64,000 bases of DNA from Bacteroidota bacterium (GTDB lineage: Bacteria; Bacteroidota; Ignavibacteria; UBA10030; SZUA-254): contig DATDFQ010000043.1 of NCBI GenBank assembly GCA_036522515.1, positions 124,001 through 188,000 on the forward strand, written 5' to 3'. The notes below the pieces were generated by a model. That model saw only the letters and a program-made list of their open reading frames with translations, did no database searches and had not been told where the DNA came from. Below are positions 42,501-51,488 of the stretch, piece after piece. The stretch's first letter is position 1. Each line of letters starts with the position of its first letter. Position numbers and translations under genes: made by a program.

Positions 42501-43975
42501 CCGTTATAGAGGGATGAAGTGATAAGCGTGCCGGCCGAGTCGTAGATCGCGGTCGAATAATCGGAGTGCAATCCGGAAGCGTACCTGGTATTGCCGGTTA
42601 CGAACACTCTTCCGCTCCGCCCGACCGCAAGCCCGGCCGCGATATCCGGTCCGTTTTCCCGGTCGTTGAAGCGTGCCTCCCATTTCTGGCTCCCTCCGCG
42701 GTTGTACTTGATCGTCGCAAAATCCTGGAGCGTTCCGGCCCCGATGCTGGTGCCTGTCACGTAAACATTTCCGGACGCGTCGCAGCCCACTCCGGTAGCC
42801 AGATCGTCTCCGTTCGCCGCTCCGTTGTACCTCGCGCTCCAGAGGGGTTGGCCGGGAGAGGTGTAGACGAGGGTGACATAGTCATAACCGGAGCCCGGGG
42901 CAGAGGAACTCCCCGTTACGATCACACGGGCAGAGTCGTCCACAACCATCCCGATCGCGAAATCGTCTCCGTTCGACGGCGAGTTGTACCGGTTCACCCA
43001 GCGTATCACTCCACCCGGGGTGTAGCCGACCGTGGCGTAGTCGAAGCCTGAGCCCGCTCCCGCGCTGAAACCCGTCACGGTGACATTTCCGGCGGGATCG
43101 ACCGCGACGCCGGTTGCGATATCGATACCGTGAGCTGTCCCGTCATAGCGGAGAGCCCATTCCTCCGCGCCCGCGCTGTTGTACTTGACCGTCACATAGT
43201 CCAGATCCGTGGAGGCCCCGTAGCCATAACCGGTCACGTAGACGTTTCCATGGGAATCGAGCGCGATCGAGGTCGCCACGTCCGTGCTGTCGGGGGAACC
43301 GTCATGCGTCGCGACCCACTGCCGCAGCCCGTTTCTGTCATACTTGACCGTGATGTATTCGGCATTGTCCTCTGAACCGGACCCGTACCCGGTGACGTAG
43401 ACGTTTTCTGCGGAATCCACGGCGAGCGCTGTCGGTTCGTTGTAGGAGTTCGGCGAGTTCTCAAATCGCGCGGTCCAGACGGTCGCTCCGTCCGGCGTGT
43501 ATTTGATCAGCAGGAAGTCCCCCCCGCTGTAAGTGACATCGCTTACGCCCGCCACGTAGACGTTTCCTTCACGATCGACCGCGACGCAGTTCGCGACGTC
43601 ATTCGACGCGTCACCTTCGGAAGAAACAGTCTTGACCCACTCTTCCCGGAAGCTGTTGCCCGAGCTATCCGCCGATCCCCGCGTTATCGTCCCCGCTGAG
43701 GCTGCAGGTCGTGCGGCGCGGGAATGGTTCGGGGGCTCGATCCGGAGGTTGCCGGGGGCCCGTCCTGACGCCGTCCATCCCGTGAACCGCTGGCGGAACG
43801 GGGTGTGCCCGGCGGTCGAGCCGCCGGACGGGCGAATGGTATCCCGCGGCGAGATATTCCTCAGGCCGGGTCTGCCTCCTCCGCCCCCCGGCACGCCCCC
43901 CATCGCCCACGTCGCGAATGAGAGGTTGAGACTGAGAACCAGTATTGAAATGAGCGCCGTATCTCCTCCCTTCAG
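39572..43975 (-). CDS. Giant secreted SBBP-repeat protein with type IX secretion C-terminal domain
   Basis: About 1467 residues if read from CTG at 43975, or 1443 from ATG 43903. The CTG overlaps the mutL stop (CTGA), has GGGAGGAG close by, and supplies the signal peptide LKGGDTALISILVLSLNLSFA, which the ATG start would lose. After a Gly/Pro/Arg-rich linker come 24 repeats of about 50 residues with the pattern DYATVKY...W.ARY.GP..G.D.A.AIA.D..GNVYVTG, the SBBP beta-propeller repeat. The end FRVDQNYPNPFNPRTTIRY ... VYDMLGREISTI ... GVYFYRVW is the Bacteroidota-type sorting domain. Probably surface-attached or released; ligand unknown. It is downstream of mutL but functionally unrelated. Confidence 0.85.
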   Translation of the reverse strand: MKGGDTALISILVLSLNLSFATWAMGGVPGGGGGRPGLRNISPRDTIRPSGGSTAGHTPFRQRFTGWTASGRAPGNLRIEPPNHSRAARPAASAGTITRGSADSSGNSFREEWVKTVSSEGDASNDVANCVAVDREGNVYVAGVSDVTYSGGDFLLIKYTPDGATVWTARFENSPNSYNEPTALAVDSAENVYVTGYGSGSEDNAEYITVKYDRNGLRQWVATHDGSPDSTDVATSIALDSHGNVYVTGYGYGASTDLDYVTVKYNSAGAEEWALRYDGTAHGIDIATGVAVDPAGNVTVTGFSAGAGSGFDYATVGYTPGGVIRWVNRYNSPSNGDDFAIGMVVDDSARVIVTGSSSAPGSGYDYVTLVYTSPGQPLWSARYNGAANGDDLATGVGCDASGNVYVTGTSIGAGTLQDFATIKYNRGGSQKWEARFNDRENGPDIAAGLAVGRSGRVFVTGNTRYASGLHSDYSTAIYDSAGTLITSSLYNGTGSGEDIPAAIALDSDDNAYVTGASNGNASDFATIKYVSGKIEGWPGSYSSGLGGDRPAAMSTDRSGNVYVTGANSTDLRSVKFDSTGVLQWVAVFRELRNPVAAGLAVDRDRNVYVTGYGANSFGELDIVTIAYDPGGTRLWAAIYAGPSATDDRAVAIALDDQRNVYVTGSSHSSATGDDFLTIKFDSHGTLRWAAVYDGPAHTTDDPSALAVDKSGNVYVTGSSVRFNTSNDYATIKYDPSGVRQWVAYYDGPGDGSDYATALALGGSGAVYVTGRSYGRNTSTDYATVKYSPLGIRQWVARLNGPGNGVDAATAIAIDPAEHVIVTGYSYNSVTSFDYLTARYDSGGAYQWSRTYIGTGGGIDRPVGLVLDRTGNIFVTGTSLGAGSGNDFATIEYDAAGFEQVPKIYNDQSNYDDEAVAIAVDSSGGIFVAGAIPADSVDSYFVIKYNSNEAPEWPKRYDGSGVSFDVVDAMVLDNAGNVYITGGSFSAASSMDLMTAKYDPAGLLLWSARYGGIGESYEEGRGIAIDREGNVCVTGLGFNLRGLTDYVTVKYTPGGVQQWAAVFNRLGNGYNFPRAIAVDNNLDIYVAGTAYNGTNFDITVIKYDAAGVAQWAPTYNVSYDGGSDDAAVAMAIDKKNNYYVTGYSYGSALDYVTIKNGGAWVARYDGPAGGDDRRAGIAIDSAGNVYVTGSSLDTSYGYNDIATVAYAPSGKQKWVVRDSTGFRSSAEAAGIAADRYGNVYVAGDRYDSTYTFSDFLTVRIDSSGGEHWKALYDGTGHADDLASVLKLDRQGNIYVGGESMGPGRTYDYAVVKYRPDGTSDWDARHKALANSTDAVRALGLDTAGNVYVSGTSSSYRWQVVNTVKYSQGVSSVDPPHAGAPSAFRVDQNYPNPFNPRTTIRYILSHREHVRVTVYDMLGREISTIVDRMEDPGTHAVQFDAGTLSTGVYFYRVWTSGGDVTSMKMVVIR

Positions 43976-45744
43976 GATGTCCTGCCGAACTTCCGGTCGA
44001 GTTCGGTCAACGAGAGCCGGATCATGACGGGGCGGCCGTGCGGGCAGGAGTAAGGAATCCTGGTGACAAAAAGCTGGTCCAAAAGCGAATGCATCTCCGC
44101 GACGTTCAACGGATCGCCCGACTTCACCGCCGCCCGGCAGGAGAAGCTCTTGGCGAGCTTCTCCCGGGGTTCAAGCTCCACGTTCTGCGAATCCTCTTTG
44201 AACAGATCGACAATCTCCCGCAGGATCGTTTTTTCACTCCCCGGCCTGATATCGGCCGGGACGCCGTCGATGACCGCGGTCGTTTTTCCGAACATCTTCA
44301 GGTTGAACCCGAGCCGTTCAAGGAGCGGCAAGAGTTCCCGAACGAGCGCGGCATCTCCGGGGGTGAGCTCAAAGGTGTGCGGGAAGAGAAGTTGCTGCGC
44401 ATTCGGGACCGATTCGTTGAAGCGCTCGATCGTTCGCTCATAGATAACCCGTTCGTGGGCGGCATGCTGATCGATCACGAGCACTCCGTTTTCGACAGGC
44501 GTCATGATGTATTTATTATGCACCTGCCAGATCGGCGCCGTCGGAGAAGGGGCGCTACGGACGGCCTCCCCCTCGCTCCCGGCACCCCCGGGGAGGGAGA
44601 CAGGCGCCTGAGGCCCTTCACGGGGAGGTGACGGCGTCCGGATGAGCTCCTTCCAGTCGGCAACCCGCAGGCCGGCATGCTCCCCTTCCTGCCTGAAGAC
44701 GAGCCCCGAGCCCCGCTCCGGCGTCCCCTCCCTCAGTTCCGCCGTCGGGATGAGATCGTTGGCCGAGAGCGCCTTCCGGACAGCCGAGTGAACGATCCGG
44801 TAGATCATACTCTCATCGGCAAACTTCACTTCCATTTTTGAGGGATGGACGTTGACATCGACCCGGCGGGGGTCGATCGAGAGAAAGAGGAGAAAGAAGG
44901 GAAAGCTACCCTTCTCAAGGAGGTGCTCGTAGGCTTTGAAGACCGCGTGGTTGACAGAGCGGTTGAGGATGAACCGTTGGTTCAGGAAGAGATACTGTTC
45001 GGCGCGAGTTTTCCGGGCGAAACCGGGTTTCCCGAGGAATCCCCTGATGCCCAGCGGTTCGGATCTCTCCTCAAACGGGATGATCGACTTCGCCGCCGCC
45101 GCTCCGAACACGGACTCGACACGCCCGGCGGGAGTCGAGGCCGGAAGATCGAGGATCATCTCATCCCCGCTCATGAGCGTGATGGCGATCGAGGGATGAG
45201 ACAATGCGATTCGCTGAACCACATCATACACCTGCTTGTATTCGGCCGCGTCGTTTTTCAGGAAGTTGCGCCTGGCGGGGGTATTGTAAAACAGGTTCCG
45301 GACCGTGAGGGAGGTTCCGGGAGGTGAGGCCTCGGGAAGAGGCTCGGCCATGACACCTCCCTCGATGCGAATCTTCGTCCCGACTTCGTCCTCCGGCCTC
45401 CGGGTTCGCATCTCCACCTGCGCGACCGCGGCGATCGAGGCGAGCGCTTCGCCCCGGAAGCCCAGCGTCCTGATGTTTTCGATATCTTCGTACGAGGAGA
45501 TCTTGCTCGTGGCATGCCGTTCGAACGCGAGCCTGGCGTCTTCCGGGCCCAGCCCTCCCCCGTCGTCCACGATCCGGATCATCGATTTGCCGCCGTGCGC
45601 GATCACGATCGTGATTGACCGGGCGCCCGCATCGATGGAGTTCTCCAGGAGCTCCTTGACCGCGGATGCGGGACGTTGTACCACTTCCCCCGCGGCGATC
45701 TTGTTCGCCAGATGCTCCGGGAGGACTCTGATGGTCTGCGCCAT
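43972..45744 (-). CDS. mutL: DNA mismatch repair protein MutL
   Basis: 590 residues. Links MutS mismatch recognition to downstream repair. The N-terminal GHKL ATPase is complete: VVQRPASAVKELLENSIDAGA, IVDDGGGLGPEDA, TLGFRGEALASIAAVAQV and RNLFYNTPARRNFLK. After a Pro-rich linker (about 360-400) the dimerisation domain has VIDQHAAHERVIYERTIERF and ends SCPHGRPVMIRLSLTELDRKFGR. No DQHAxxExxxE-type endonuclease motif in full is seen: the sequence is DQHAAHERVIYE, which does match its beginning, so nuclease activity is possible. It starts 14 bp after the dipeptide epimerase gene. Confidence 0.95.
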   Translation of the reverse strand: MAQTIRVLPEHLANKIAAGEVVQRPASAVKELLENSIDAGARSITIVIAHGGKSMIRIVDDGGGLGPEDARLAFERHATSKISSYEDIENIRTLGFRGEALASIAAVAQVEMRTRRPEDEVGTKIRIEGGVMAEPLPEASPPGTSLTVRNLFYNTPARRNFLKNDAAEYKQVYDVVQRIALSHPSIAITLMSGDEMILDLPASTPAGRVESVFGAAAAKSIIPFEERSEPLGIRGFLGKPGFARKTRAEQYLFLNQRFILNRSVNHAVFKAYEHLLEKGSFPFFLLFLSIDPRRVDVNVHPSKMEVKFADESMIYRIVHSAVRKALSANDLIPTAELREGTPERGSGLVFRQEGEHAGLRVADWKELIRTPSPPREGPQAPVSLPGGAGSEGEAVRSAPSPTAPIWQVHNKYIMTPVENGVLVIDQHAAHERVIYERTIERFNESVPNAQQLLFPHTFELTPGDAALVRELLPLLERLGFNLKMFGKTTAVIDGVPADIRPGSEKTILREIVDLFKEDSQNVELEPREKLAKSFSCRAAVKSGDPLNVAEMHSLLDQLFVTRIPYSCPHGRPVMIRLSLTELDRKFGRTS

Positions 45745-45758
45745 GGTTTGCCCCCTCC

Positions 45759-46787
45759 CTATCCCCGTCCCGCCGCTCTTCGCCGCACGCCGAGCCCCGG
45801 GCGTTCATTGAGGAGTAACTTCCCATGGCGGACGCCGACGCCCGTGAAGGGATCGTTGGTGATCAGAAGGTTTCCGTCAAGGTCGGCATAGTCGGCGAGG
45901 GGAGAGAGATGCGCCGCGGCCGAAATCGCCACCGAACTCTCGATCATGCATCCAATCAGGATTTTCATCCCCATGGCCCTCGCAGTGTGGATCATCTTCA
46001 GGGCTTCCCGCAAACCCCCGCATTTCATGAGCTTGATGTTGATTCCGTCGAAGATCCCCCGCAGCAGGGGAAGATCGGACGGCGCAACCGCATTCTCGTC
46101 GGCGAAGAGGGGAAGACGAACTTGTCCCCTCAGCCAGGCGGTGCCGTCGAGGTCCCGCGCGGGGAGCGGCTGCTCGACAAATTCAACCCCCTTCTCTTCA
46201 AGCCAGAGAATCAGGTCGCGCGCCTCCTCTTTCGACCTCCATCCTTCGTTCGCATCGACGCTCATCCTCTTGTCGGTGATCGAGCGTATGAAGGAAACGA
46301 GATGCTTATCTCCCCCGGCGCCCACTTTCACTTTCAGCATCGGGTAGGGCGCGGCTTCAAGCACCTTTTGCTCGAGCTCCTGGTCGGGAGCGATCCCGAT
46401 CGTGAACGAAGTCATGGGGGTCTCCTCTTTCGTCAGGCCCCAGAGCTTCCAGAGGGGAAGTCCGAGCTTCTTGCCTGCCCAGTCATGCAGCGCGATATCC
46501 ACGGCCGCTTTCGCGGAACTATTCCCTTCCGCGGCCTCCGACACATGGGAGAGGATCTCCTCCAGACGGAGAGGGTCTTCGAACTTCCCGAGATCGAGCT
46601 TCCTGAGGAACGAAGCCACGGTGGAAGCCGACTCGCCGTAACGCGGGGAAGGGGCCGCTTCCCCCGTGCCGGAAATGCCGCCGTGCTCGAGCCTGACGAC
46701 GACGGAGTCCCTCACGGTATCGGAGCTCCGGGAGATCGTGAAGGGATGCGCCAGGCGGAGCTTGATATGGCGATAGGAGAGTTTCAA
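45759..46787 (-). CDS. Enolase-superfamily dipeptide epimerase (L-Ala-D/L-Glu epimerase type)
   Basis: 342 residues. Muconate-cycloisomerase-like barrel enzyme. The catalytic lysines are in LKVKVGAGG and NIKLMKCGG. Metal ligands are in SVDANEGW, FVEQPL and ADENAV. The late IGCMIESSVAISAA and YADLDG segments, the latter with Asp-x-Asp that holds the substrate amino group, are typical of Ala-Glu epimerases that recycle peptidoglycan peptides. An o-succinylbenzoate synthase role is less likely because no men genes are near. It overlaps the ftsY stop by 4 bases. Confidence 0.87.
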   Translation of the reverse strand: MKLSYRHIKLRLAHPFTISRSSDTVRDSVVVRLEHGGISGTGEAAPSPRYGESASTVASFLRKLDLGKFEDPLRLEEILSHVSEAAEGNSSAKAAVDIALHDWAGKKLGLPLWKLWGLTKEETPMTSFTIGIAPDQELEQKVLEAAPYPMLKVKVGAGGDKHLVSFIRSITDKRMSVDANEGWRSKEEARDLILWLEEKGVEFVEQPLPARDLDGTAWLRGQVRLPLFADENAVAPSDLPLLRGIFDGINIKLMKCGGLREALKMIHTARAMGMKILIGCMIESSVAISAAAHLSPLADYADLDGNLLITNDPFTGVGVRHGKLLLNERPGLGVRRRAAGRG

Positions 46788-47734
46788 GGGGAGGTCTCAA
46801 AGAGGGCGTCGATGAACGCGTTCGGGTCGAACGGCTGCAGGTCGTCGAGCTGCTCGCCGACGCCGATATAACGGACGGGAATGCCGAGCTCGTCGGCAAT
46901 CGCAAGGACGACACCCCCCCTGGCGGTGCCGTCAAGCTTCGACACAATCAGGCCGCTTACCCCGACTGCCGCCGTAAAATGCTTCGCCTGCTGTATCGCG
47001 TTCTGGCCCGTGGACGCGTCAAGGACGAGCAGGACCTCGTGCGGCGCATCCGGAACGAGTTTCTGGAGCACGTGCCTTATTTTCTTCAATTCTTCCATCA
47101 GGTGGAGCTTCGTGTGAAGCCGGCCGGCGGTATCGATGATCAGAAGGTCGATCCCGCGGGCCTGGGCTGATTTCAGCGCGTCGAACGAAACGGCCGCGGG
47201 ATCCGCCCCGTGGGTTTGCTGAATGATCTCGACTCCGGCCCGCTTCGCCCAGATCTCCAGCTGTTCGTTTGCGGCCGCCCGGAAGGTGTCCGCCGCCGCG
47301 ATCAGCACAGTTCTCCCCGCCTTCCGGTAGTTGTAGGCGAGTTTCCCGATCGTAGTGGTCTTCCCGACACCGTTGACCCCCACGATCATGATCACATGCG
47401 GACCTCCCGCAAGAGGCAGGGCGAACGGGTCGGTTTCCCCTCCGGGCGCCCCCGCAAGAAGCCGGCGCGCCTCGCCCCTCAGGAGGGTATCAAGTTCCGC
47501 CGGGCTCTCGAAGCGCTCCTTCCTGACCTTTTCTTTGAGCGAATCGATGATCTTCGTGGCCGTCGCGACCCCGACATCTCCTCCGATGAGGGCCTCCTCG
47601 AGCCGGCCGATCAGCTCGTCGTCGATCTTCGTCTTGCCCGCGAGGATTCTGTGAATTTTTCCCGCCAGGTTCTCGCGCGTCTTCGCAAGCCCCTCCTTGA
47701 GCCGCGAGAGCCGGAAGGCGTCAAGAAATCCCAT
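46784..47734 (-). CDS. ftsY: Signal recognition particle receptor FtsY
   Basis: 316 residues from ATG 47734, with GGAGAG six bases upstream. GTPase that receives SRP-ribosome complexes at the inner membrane. The long acidic A domain is absent, so it is a compact NG-only form. Motifs: GVNGVGKTTTIGKLAYNY (P-loop), DTFRAAANEQLEIWAKR, DTAGRLHTKLHLMEEL and SKLDGTARGGVVLAI. pgsA is 12 bp upstream on the same strand. Confidence 0.96.
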   Translation of the reverse strand: MGFLDAFRLSRLKEGLAKTRENLAGKIHRILAGKTKIDDELIGRLEEALIGGDVGVATATKIIDSLKEKVRKERFESPAELDTLLRGEARRLLAGAPGGETDPFALPLAGGPHVIMIVGVNGVGKTTTIGKLAYNYRKAGRTVLIAAADTFRAAANEQLEIWAKRAGVEIIQQTHGADPAAVSFDALKSAQARGIDLLIIDTAGRLHTKLHLMEELKKIRHVLQKLVPDAPHEVLLVLDASTGQNAIQQAKHFTAAVGVSGLIVSKLDGTARGGVVLAIADELGIPVRYIGVGEQLDDLQPFDPNAFIDALFETSP

Positions 47735-47746
47735 CAAGTCTCTCCA

Positions 47747-48307
47747 TTACGATAGGCCCGCTTCACTCCCGCTGCGGACCGCCAGAAACCGCCTCAGGTA
47801 AAGCAGGGATGAAATCGCCAGCAACACGGTACTTGCCGTCAGGAGGAGAAGGTGCAGCCACTCCGTCCCCGGCGGGTCCAGGACGCTCAACAGGATCAAT
47901 GCGGCGATCGCCGTCACCGCCCATTTGCCCGCCTGGTTCGACTGCAGGACGATTCCCCGCGCGCGGCGGAGATAGACCCCGGCGAAAAATATCGCGCCGT
48001 CCCGCAGGAGGACCGTGACCAGGAACCAGACCGGCAATTTCCCCTGTTGGGTCAGAATCCAGGCCACTACACCCACCGCAATCTTATCCGCGACCGGGTC
48101 GAGGATCTTCCCGAACTCCGTGACCTGATGGAGTTTCCGCGCGATCAGCCCGTCGAGAAAATCGGTCGCCGTGGCGGCGGCGATCAAGAGGACCGCGAGC
48201 ATCCGCGAAAAGGGATCGCCGAGCAGAAGCAGGTATGCGATGGGAATGACGAGGAGGACCCGTAAGATCGTCAGCAGGTTGGAGACAGTCCAGATGGAAT
48301 CCGGCAT
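47747..48307 (-). CDS. pgsA: CDP-diacylglycerol-glycerol-3-phosphate 3-phosphatidyltransferase
   Basis: 186 residues. Inner-membrane enzyme making phosphatidylglycerol phosphate. The CDP-alcohol phosphotransferase motif is complete: DFLDGLIARKLHQVTEFGKI, then LDPVADK. The N-terminus WTVSNLLTILRVLLVIPIAYLL and four to five further hydrophobic stretches fit PgsA. It begins 7 bp after the purF stop. Confidence 0.93.
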   Translation of the reverse strand: MPDSIWTVSNLLTILRVLLVIPIAYLLLLGDPFSRMLAVLLIAAATATDFLDGLIARKLHQVTEFGKILDPVADKIAVGVVAWILTQQGKLPVWFLVTVLLRDGAIFFAGVYLRRARGIVLQSNQAGKWAVTAIAALILLSVLDPPGTEWLHLLLLTASTVLLAISSLLYLRRFLAVRSGSEAGLS

Positions 48308-48313
48308 CCGCGA

Positions 48314-49828
48314 TCAGGTCTCGTGCTCATCCTTGGAACTCCCGGAGTCGATGGGGGTCGGATATTCCCCGCTGAAGCAGGCGGTACAGTACGAAGCGCC
48401 CCTGTTCTGCGGGACCGAGGCGAGGAGCTTTCCGAGCGAAAGGTATCCCAGCGTGTCGACTCCGAGCTCCTCCCCGACCCGCCCGGTGTCGCCGCCGCAC
48501 CTGTTTGCGATCAGTTCCTCCTCGCTCGGGAAATCCATTCCATAATGGCACGGGAAACGGATCGGCGGCGCGGTGACGCGGACATGGATCTCCTTCGCCC
48601 CCGCCCCCCGTACGAGCTTGACAAGCTGCCTCGCGGTCGTGCCCCGCACGATCGAGTCGTCGATAATGACGACTTTCTTTCCCTTCAGCACGCTCTTCAC
48701 GGTGTTGAATTTCGTGCGGACCTTCGTCTCACGCGAGTCGCGTCCGGGCTGGATGAAGGTCCTTCCGACGTAATGGCTCCGGATGAGGCCCATCTCAAAC
48801 TTGCTTTCATTTCCGAGCTTGTTGTTCTCGCTCACGTAGCCGAGCGTCGCGGTGTTGCTCGAGTCGGGCACGTTGATGACCACGAGCCTGTCTTGCGGCC
48901 CGTCGCCGCGAACCGGGTGCTCCTGCGCGAGGGCTTTGCCGAGCTGGCGGCGGACGGTGTCGACGCTCTCGCCGAATACCCGGCTGTCGGGCCGGGAGAA
49001 GTAGATATATTCGAAGATGCAATAATGCGGCCTTGTGTTCGACTTGCGGAGATGGAACGACTTAATGCGCCCCGTCCGGACCGCTTCCTCGTCGATCACC
49101 ACGACCTCGCCGGGCTCGACCTCCCCGATATACTCCGCGTTGATCGTGTCGAACGCGCACGTTTCGGAGGCGATCACATACCCCTGATCCAGTTTCCCGA
49201 CGGCAAGGGGCCGCCATCCGTGAGGATCACGCGCCGCGATCAGCGCGTTGTCGGTGAGGATCACGAGCGAGTATGCCCCCTCGACCTGGTTCAACGCGTC
49301 GATAATCTGCTTGATTTGATCCGTCTCCCGGCTCCGGGCGATCAGATGCAGGATGATCTCCGTGTCGGACGTGGTCTGAAAAATCGTCCCCTGGTCCTGG
49401 AGGGCGCTCCGGATCTTGTTGAAATTCGTGAGGTTGCCGTTATGGGAGACCGCGATGTTGCCGTCGCGGTAATTGACGATGAGCGGCTGGATATTCAACT
49501 TGTTGTCCGCCGAGCCCGCCGTGGAATACCGGTTATGCCCGATCGCCACGCTGCCCCGGAGGACGTTCGTCAGGAGCTCCCCGTCGCGGAAGACGTCGTT
49601 CACCAGGCCAAAGTCCTTGTGGACGCAGAAGCGTTTCTTTCGTTGCTTCTCGTCGAAGGTGGAGGTGACGATGCCCGATCCCTCCTGTCCGCGATGCTGG
49701 AGGGCGAGGAGGCCGTAGTAGGTGAGGAGGGCGGCCTGCGGATGTCCGTACACGCCGAAGACGCCGCAGTGATCGCGCGGCTTATCGGGTGCGGGGGCCG
49801 GCCCGCGTTCCCGGGGGTCTTTGTTCAT
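48314..49828 (-). CDS. purF: Amidophosphoribosyltransferase PurF (iron-sulfur type)
   Basis: 504 residues. First step of purine synthesis: PRPP plus glutamine to phosphoribosylamine. The nucleophile Cys21 (DHCGVFGVYG) follows a ~20-residue propeptide that must be cleaved. The glutaminase domain has LALQHRGQEGSGIV and GHNRYSTAG. The PRTase site VVIIDDSIVRGTTARQL is intact. Cysteines in HYCIFEYIYF, PCHYGMDFP and YCTACFSGEYP match the four 4Fe-4S ligands of the Bacillus-type enzyme. nadB lies 19 bp upstream. Confidence 0.96.
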   Translation of the reverse strand: MNKDPRERGPAPAPDKPRDHCGVFGVYGHPQAALLTYYGLLALQHRGQEGSGIVTSTFDEKQRKKRFCVHKDFGLVNDVFRDGELLTNVLRGSVAIGHNRYSTAGSADNKLNIQPLIVNYRDGNIAVSHNGNLTNFNKIRSALQDQGTIFQTTSDTEIILHLIARSRETDQIKQIIDALNQVEGAYSLVILTDNALIAARDPHGWRPLAVGKLDQGYVIASETCAFDTINAEYIGEVEPGEVVVIDEEAVRTGRIKSFHLRKSNTRPHYCIFEYIYFSRPDSRVFGESVDTVRRQLGKALAQEHPVRGDGPQDRLVVINVPDSSNTATLGYVSENNKLGNESKFEMGLIRSHYVGRTFIQPGRDSRETKVRTKFNTVKSVLKGKKVVIIDDSIVRGTTARQLVKLVRGAGAKEIHVRVTAPPIRFPCHYGMDFPSEEELIANRCGGDTGRVGEELGVDTLGYLSLGKLLASVPQNRGASYCTACFSGEYPTPIDSGSSKDEHET

Positions 49829-49847
49829 GGAGGAATATAGGGAAAAA

Positions 49848-51476
49848 TCAGCCGGGACTCAAGGTTTCGGGCTCGTCCCAGAGCGAGAGAAGCGTATCCC
49901 TGCACCAGTGCTCGTCGTCCCGTCCGGGATAATCGGTGGTGAAGTGGAGTCCGCGGCTCTCCTTGCGGGTGATCGCGCACCGGACGATGAGCGTCGCGAC
50001 CGTCGCGAGGTTTCTCAGTTCGATGAGCCCTTCCACGACCTTGGTCCGCTTGTAGAACTCCTCGATTTCATCCGTAATCAACCGAAGGCGCCTTCGCGCG
50101 CGCTCGAGCCGGCGGTCGGAGCGGACAATCCCGACGTAATCCCACATGATCTGTTGAATCTCGGTCCGGTCGTGTTCGATCAGGACCCATTCCTCCGCGT
50201 CGAAGGTCCCGCTCTCATCCCAGTCCGGAACGGAAGGAAGGCCGGACGCTCGCTTTTTCAGCTGCTCCCGGGCGTCGAGATACGCCCGATGCGAGAAGAC
50301 AACCGCCTCCAGCAGGGAATTGCTGGCAAGCCGGTTTGCACCGTGGACGCCCGTCATCGCCACTTCGCCGCACGCGTACAATTGCCCGATCGATGTCCGG
50401 CCGTTCAGGTCCGTGAGGACCCCGCCGCACGAATAATGGGCCGCGGGGACGACCGGCACCGGTTCCCTCGTGATATCGAGACGGTATTTCATGAGGCAGG
50501 TCTCGTAAATATTGGGAAAGCGTTCACGGACCTGCGCCGGATCGAGATGGCGCAGGTCGAGAAGCACGTAGGGGTCTCCCCTCCGCTTCAGTTCGGTGTC
50601 GATGGCCCTCGCGACGATGTCGCGGGGCGCCAGGGATCCTCTCTGATCGTAGCGCTGCATGAACTCTTCTCCGGAAGCGGTCCGGAGAACAGCCCCGAAT
50701 CCCCGGATCGCCTCGGAGATCAGGAACGCCGGTGAGCCGGAATGATGGAGCGTCGTGGGGTGGAACTGTATGAACTCCATGTTTGCGATCGTCGCTCCGG
50801 CACGGTATGCCATGGCGATTCCGTCCCCGGTGGCGATGGGAGGATTTGTCGTGTGGAGGTACGCCTGGCCCGCTCCGCCGCTGCAGAGAATCGTGAGCGG
50901 CGCCAGAAAAGACTTCACGATATTGTCCTTGACGTCGAGCGCATACGCCCCCCAGCAATGAATCGGCGTCGATCTCGAAATCGGAACTCCGAGGTTGTGC
51001 TCCGTGATCAGATCGATCGCGAGGTGATTCTCGAAGACGGAAATCCGGGGGTGGGAACTGATTTGCTGGAGGAGGGCGCGTTCGATTTCCCAGCCGCTCC
51101 GGTCGTGCGCGTGCGCGATACGGTTCCGCGAATGGCCCCCTTCGCGGCCGAGATCGAGTCCTCCTTCGTCCTTGGTAAAATCGACGCCCATCTGCATCAG
51201 CTCCCTGAGGCGTTCCGGGCCTTCCTCCACGAGCAGCTCGACGGCATCGCGGTGGCAGAGGCCGACGCCCGCATCCAGCGTATCCCGGATATGCAGATCG
51301 AAGGAATCGTCCGGCGCGACGACGGCCGCGATGCCGCCCTGGGCATAGTTCGTGTTGGATTCGGCCTTCTGCTTCTTCGTGATAAGAGAAACCGAACCGT
51401 GGGCCGCAGCCTTGAGGGCGAACGAGAGGCCCGCGATCCCGCTCCCGATGATCAGGACATCAGATTGGATTTTCAT
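49848..51476 (-). CDS. nadB: L-aspartate oxidase
   Basis: 542 residues. FAD enzyme oxidising L-aspartate to iminoaspartate for NAD synthesis. FAD-binding VLIIGSGIAGLSFALKAA at about 6-23, the NTNYAQGGIAAV region, HSRNRIAHAHDRSGWEI, EFIQFHPT and the active-site HYSCGGVLTD followed by LYACGEVAMTGVHGANRLASNSLLEAVVF are all family signatures. nadA and nadC are not in the window. coaE lies 12 bp upstream in the same direction. Confidence 0.96.
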   Translation of the reverse strand: MKIQSDVLIIGSGIAGLSFALKAAAHGSVSLITKKQKAESNTNYAQGGIAAVVAPDDSFDLHIRDTLDAGVGLCHRDAVELLVEEGPERLRELMQMGVDFTKDEGGLDLGREGGHSRNRIAHAHDRSGWEIERALLQQISSHPRISVFENHLAIDLITEHNLGVPISRSTPIHCWGAYALDVKDNIVKSFLAPLTILCSGGAGQAYLHTTNPPIATGDGIAMAYRAGATIANMEFIQFHPTTLHHSGSPAFLISEAIRGFGAVLRTASGEEFMQRYDQRGSLAPRDIVARAIDTELKRRGDPYVLLDLRHLDPAQVRERFPNIYETCLMKYRLDITREPVPVVPAAHYSCGGVLTDLNGRTSIGQLYACGEVAMTGVHGANRLASNSLLEAVVFSHRAYLDAREQLKKRASGLPSVPDWDESGTFDAEEWVLIEHDRTEIQQIMWDYVGIVRSDRRLERARRRLRLITDEIEEFYKRTKVVEGLIELRNLATVATLIVRCAITRKESRGLHFTTDYPGRDDEHWCRDTLLSLWDEPETLSPG

Positions 51477-51488
51477 GAAGGAGGAGGG

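Noticed and set aside
39900..43620. Regularly spaced DNA repeats that might suggest a CRISPR array
   Set aside because: The period is about 150 bp, the repeats are imperfect and they translate in frame as 24 protein repeats of the SBBP type.
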